From: Lachnospiraceae bacterium
GTDB taxonomy: Bacteria > Bacillota > Clostridia > Lachnospirales > Lachnospiraceae
DNA length: 7,786 nt
Assembly (NCBI GenBank): GCA_009774345.1
Contig: VSNR01000192.1
Coordinates: 1 to 7,786, forward strand
Direction: 5' to 3'
Part shown: piece by piece, positions 6,577-7,786 of the stretch
How the letters are laid out: each line of letters opens with the position of its first letter
Position numbering within the stretch: the first letter of the stretch is position 1
The notes under the pieces: model-generated
Told to the model about the DNA's origin: nothing
Database searches by the model: none
What the model saw: only the letters and a program-made list of their open reading frames with translations
Position numbers and translations under genes: made by a program

Positions 6577-7314
6577 ATGCATAATGAAGTAAAGAAACGT
6601 GTAGAGGACGGAGATATCAGAGGATTACAATATGTTTTCGTAAATTGTCTGGATGTCGATCCGACTTTTGAGAAATATAAGGAGGATTTTGAGTATTGCT
6701 GCAAAAATATGCCGCAAATGTTTGCGCGACATGCAGATCTGACAACACATATGGATAATAATCAAAACCATTGGACCGATGATTATTGGAATGGACTTAA
6801 AGTGGATTTGTTGAAGAATTTTTCCAAAGAAAGATTTGAGCATATGCGAAATGTTGCAAAGGTGGTATATGCAGATAAAGTCTCTCGCCTTATACAAGGG
6901 AGACAACGCGAACAAGAGTTGGAACTGGAACGCGAGCGTAAAAAGCTTGAGCAGGAAAATAAGCGTTTTGAAGAGGAGATACGAAAGAATCATAATGTAC
7001 AAAGCAGGAGTAATTCATATAATATATCTGGGGATCAGAGTGATCGAAATACAGAGGTACAATTGAATATAAATAAAACCTCAAGACAACAGGAACAAGA
7101 GTTAGAACTGGAACGCGAGCGTAAAAAGCTTGAGCAGGAAAATAAACGTTTTGAAGAGGAGATTCAAAAAAATAGAAATATTCAAAATCAACCATGTAAT
7201 AATACTAGAAATGTACAGGGGACGGGAGGTGCAGAAATAAAAAAAGTAATGGGGGCTGTTCTGGTAATAGTGGCATTGATTGTAGTTATCTTAATTCTAA
7301 TAAGAGTAATATAA
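6577..7314 (+). CDS. Tail-anchored coiled-coil membrane protein, operon partner of the GTPases
   Basis: This 245-residue protein belongs to no family I recognise. Residues 1-105 form a mixed globular domain rich in aromatic and acidic residues (a DVDPTFEKYKEDFEYCCKN stretch near 26-44, a WTDDYW motif at 66-71). Then a highly charged coiled-coil cassette occurs twice (about 109-142 and 170-203), separated by an Asn/Ser-rich linker. A Gly/Asn-rich stretch leads to a single hydrophobic C-terminal helix (about 224-242), with Lys222-Lys223 before it and a three-residue tail. This is the pattern of a tail-anchored protein with a cytoplasmic body. I chose the ATG at 6577 because GAGGAGGT (6559-6566) lies 10 nt upstream. 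An in-frame TTG at 6517 would overlap the previous gene and lacks a site. The position directly after two dynamin-like GTPases suggests a membrane receptor or scaffold for them (inference). Confidence 0.8.
   Translation: MHNEVKKRVEDGDIRGLQYVFVNCLDVDPTFEKYKEDFEYCCKNMPQMFARHADLTTHMDNNQNHWTDDYWNGLKVDLLKNFSKERFEHMRNVAKVVYADKVSRLIQGRQREQELELERERKKLEQENKRFEEEIRKNHNVQSRSNSYNISGDQSDRNTEVQLNINKTSRQQEQELELERERKKLEQENKRFEEEIQKNRNIQNQPCNNTRNVQGTGGAEIKKVMGAVLVIVALIVVILILIRVI
6901..6980 (+). repeat. Coiled-coil repeat, copy 1
   Basis: This stretch is nearly identical to 7084-7163, offset by 183 bp (61 codons), with about four mismatches in 80 bp. Similarity continues more weakly to about 7002. It encodes the REQELELERERKK / LEQENKRFEEEI helix of the tail-anchored protein. 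Confidence 0.9.
7084..7163 (+). repeat. Coiled-coil repeat, copy 2
   Basis: This is the second in-frame copy of 6901-6980. Over 40 consecutive bases are identical between the copies even at third codon positions, which indicates recent duplication or gene conversion rather than selection on the protein alone. Weaker similarity continues to about 7185. Confidence 0.9.
7239..7245 (+). other. A7 run, possible -1 frameshift or transcript-slippage site
   Basis: Seven consecutive A residues are read as AAA-AAA (Lys222-Lys223) immediately before the transmembrane segment of the 6577 gene. The A-AAA-AAA register fits a -1 slippery heptamer. The -1 frame is open from 7209 to the stop at 7737-7739. 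A slip would swap the membrane anchor for about 164 other residues, giving a product of about 387 residues. I see no strong downstream stem-loop. Confidence 0.25.
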
Positions 7315-7466
7315 AATTAGAAACAGGGCAGTTCCCGAACAAAAAAGGTGTAGGCTATGAGAGAATTTTTTGTGTAGAGGAGAAAGTAACCTCTAAAAGA
7401 GGTAGAACAAGTGACAAATATGTCACAGAGTTTGCATTATCACAGACCGGAGAAAATTATTTAAGA

Positions 7467-7739
7467 GTGAGACAATGGAAAGAGATCAAGGACGCAAATG
7501 GTTCTCAAAAGTCTAAAATAACGGAAAGACAATATAAACGAATTGTGAGCGGTAGTGCAGAGACATTAAATCGTATTGATAGGATAGGTCATTGGAAACA
7601 ATTTGAGCAGATGATTGACTGGCAGGGAATTTATAAGGTAATAGCATATAAAAAATGTGCTCCTGAAACAGACGCTCCTCAGTATTATAAAGTAATAAAA
7701 AGGGATAAAAACAGAATATTTTATGAACTAATACAATAA
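7467..7739 (+). CDS. Hypothetical protein with uncertain start, possibly a fragment
   Basis: Read from GTG 7467 this is a 90-residue basic protein rich in Lys, Arg, Tyr and Trp, with no recognised domain, signal peptide or membrane helix. The start is doubtful. The nearest purine-rich sequence (GGAG at 7449-7452) is 14 nt away. The same frame stays open upstream to 7209 with no ATG, GTG or TTG, and the part from about 7323 (TGQFPNKKGVGYERIFCVEE and onward) looks like real protein. The intact unit is therefore probably at least 135 residues. Options are a gene that has lost its 5' end, a rare start codon near the end of the preceding gene, or the -1 frameshift extension of the tail-anchored protein described at 7239. 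It lies in the same direction as the GTPase operon and is probably on the same transcript. Confidence 0.45.
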   Translation: MRQWKEIKDANGSQKSKITERQYKRIVSGSAETLNRIDRIGHWKQFEQMIDWQGIYKVIAYKKCAPETDAPQYYKVIKRDKNRIFYELIQ

Positions 7740-7751
7740 AGAATACGATAA

Positions 7752-7783
7752 AACTATAAGTTAGTGCACGCTCTATTATAGTT
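7752..7783. other. AT-rich inverted repeat after the last gene
   Basis: AACTATAA (7752-7759) pairs with TTATAGTT (7776-7783) around a 16-nt loop that contains GTGCAC. It lies 13 nt after the last stop codon, where a terminator would be expected. The stem has almost no GC and no T run is visible before the window ends, so terminator function is uncertain. Confidence 0.25.
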
Positions 7784-7786
7784 CAT

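Noticed and set aside
6890..7195. Antisense ORF of 101 codons across the coiled-coil repeats
   Set aside because: Its internal repeats come only from the duplicated coding DNA on the + strand, and there is no start signal or protein-like content.

Overview
This window looks like chromosomal accessory DNA from a low-GC Gram-positive bacterium, most likely a gut Clostridia/Lachnospiraceae-type Firmicute. That is inferred from AT-rich intergenic DNA, strong AGGAGG-type ribosome binding sites, codon choice and the protein families present. I cannot name a species.

Layout. Bases 1-284 hold a startless fragment on the + strand that ends in a CxxC...CxxC zinc ribbon, probably the 3' end of a decayed gene. 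A hairpin at 286-333 serves as a shared terminator between it and a convergent minus-strand gene, a small XRE/Cro-type repressor (315-545). The 233-bp divergent region 546-778 is rich in regulatory DNA. It contains three 15-bp-periodic palindromic GTGC-N6-GCAC units plus a half unit, a 14-bp perfect palindrome, and a 12+5+12 bp palindrome that overlaps the promoter of a WYL-domain transcription factor (779-1738).

Downstream, all on the + strand and tightly spaced, are two paralogous dynamin-like GTPases and a third protein. The first GTPase (1808-4042) carries two complete G domains in one chain. The second (4023-6560) has one G domain followed by helices, a charged beta-repeat 'paddle' with a Trp-Trp tip, and a C-terminal coiled coil. 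The third protein (6577-7314) has a new N-terminal domain, a duplicated coiled-coil cassette and a C-terminal transmembrane anchor. The first two GTPase genes overlap by 20 bp, and the third protein follows after 16 bp. After it lies an open frame without a good start (open from 7209, stop at 7737-7739). It could be a decayed gene, a gene starting at GTG 7467, or the product of a -1 frameshift at an A7 run just before the transmembrane segment.

Interpretation. A WYL regulator with its own palindromic operator, in front of co-transcribed dynamin-like GTPases and a membrane-anchored coiled-coil partner, is an arrangement typical of bacterial immune loci. WYL regulators of the BrxR/CapW type control such loci, and dynamin-like proteins are the effectors of Eleos (LeoA/LeoBC) and contribute to DynA-mediated phage tolerance. 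My working model is a membrane-remodelling or membrane-guarding defence (or envelope-stress) module. The GTPases would assemble on the membrane where the tail-anchored protein sits, and the WYL protein would repress the operon until a signal is sensed. The function is inferred from domain content and gene order only.
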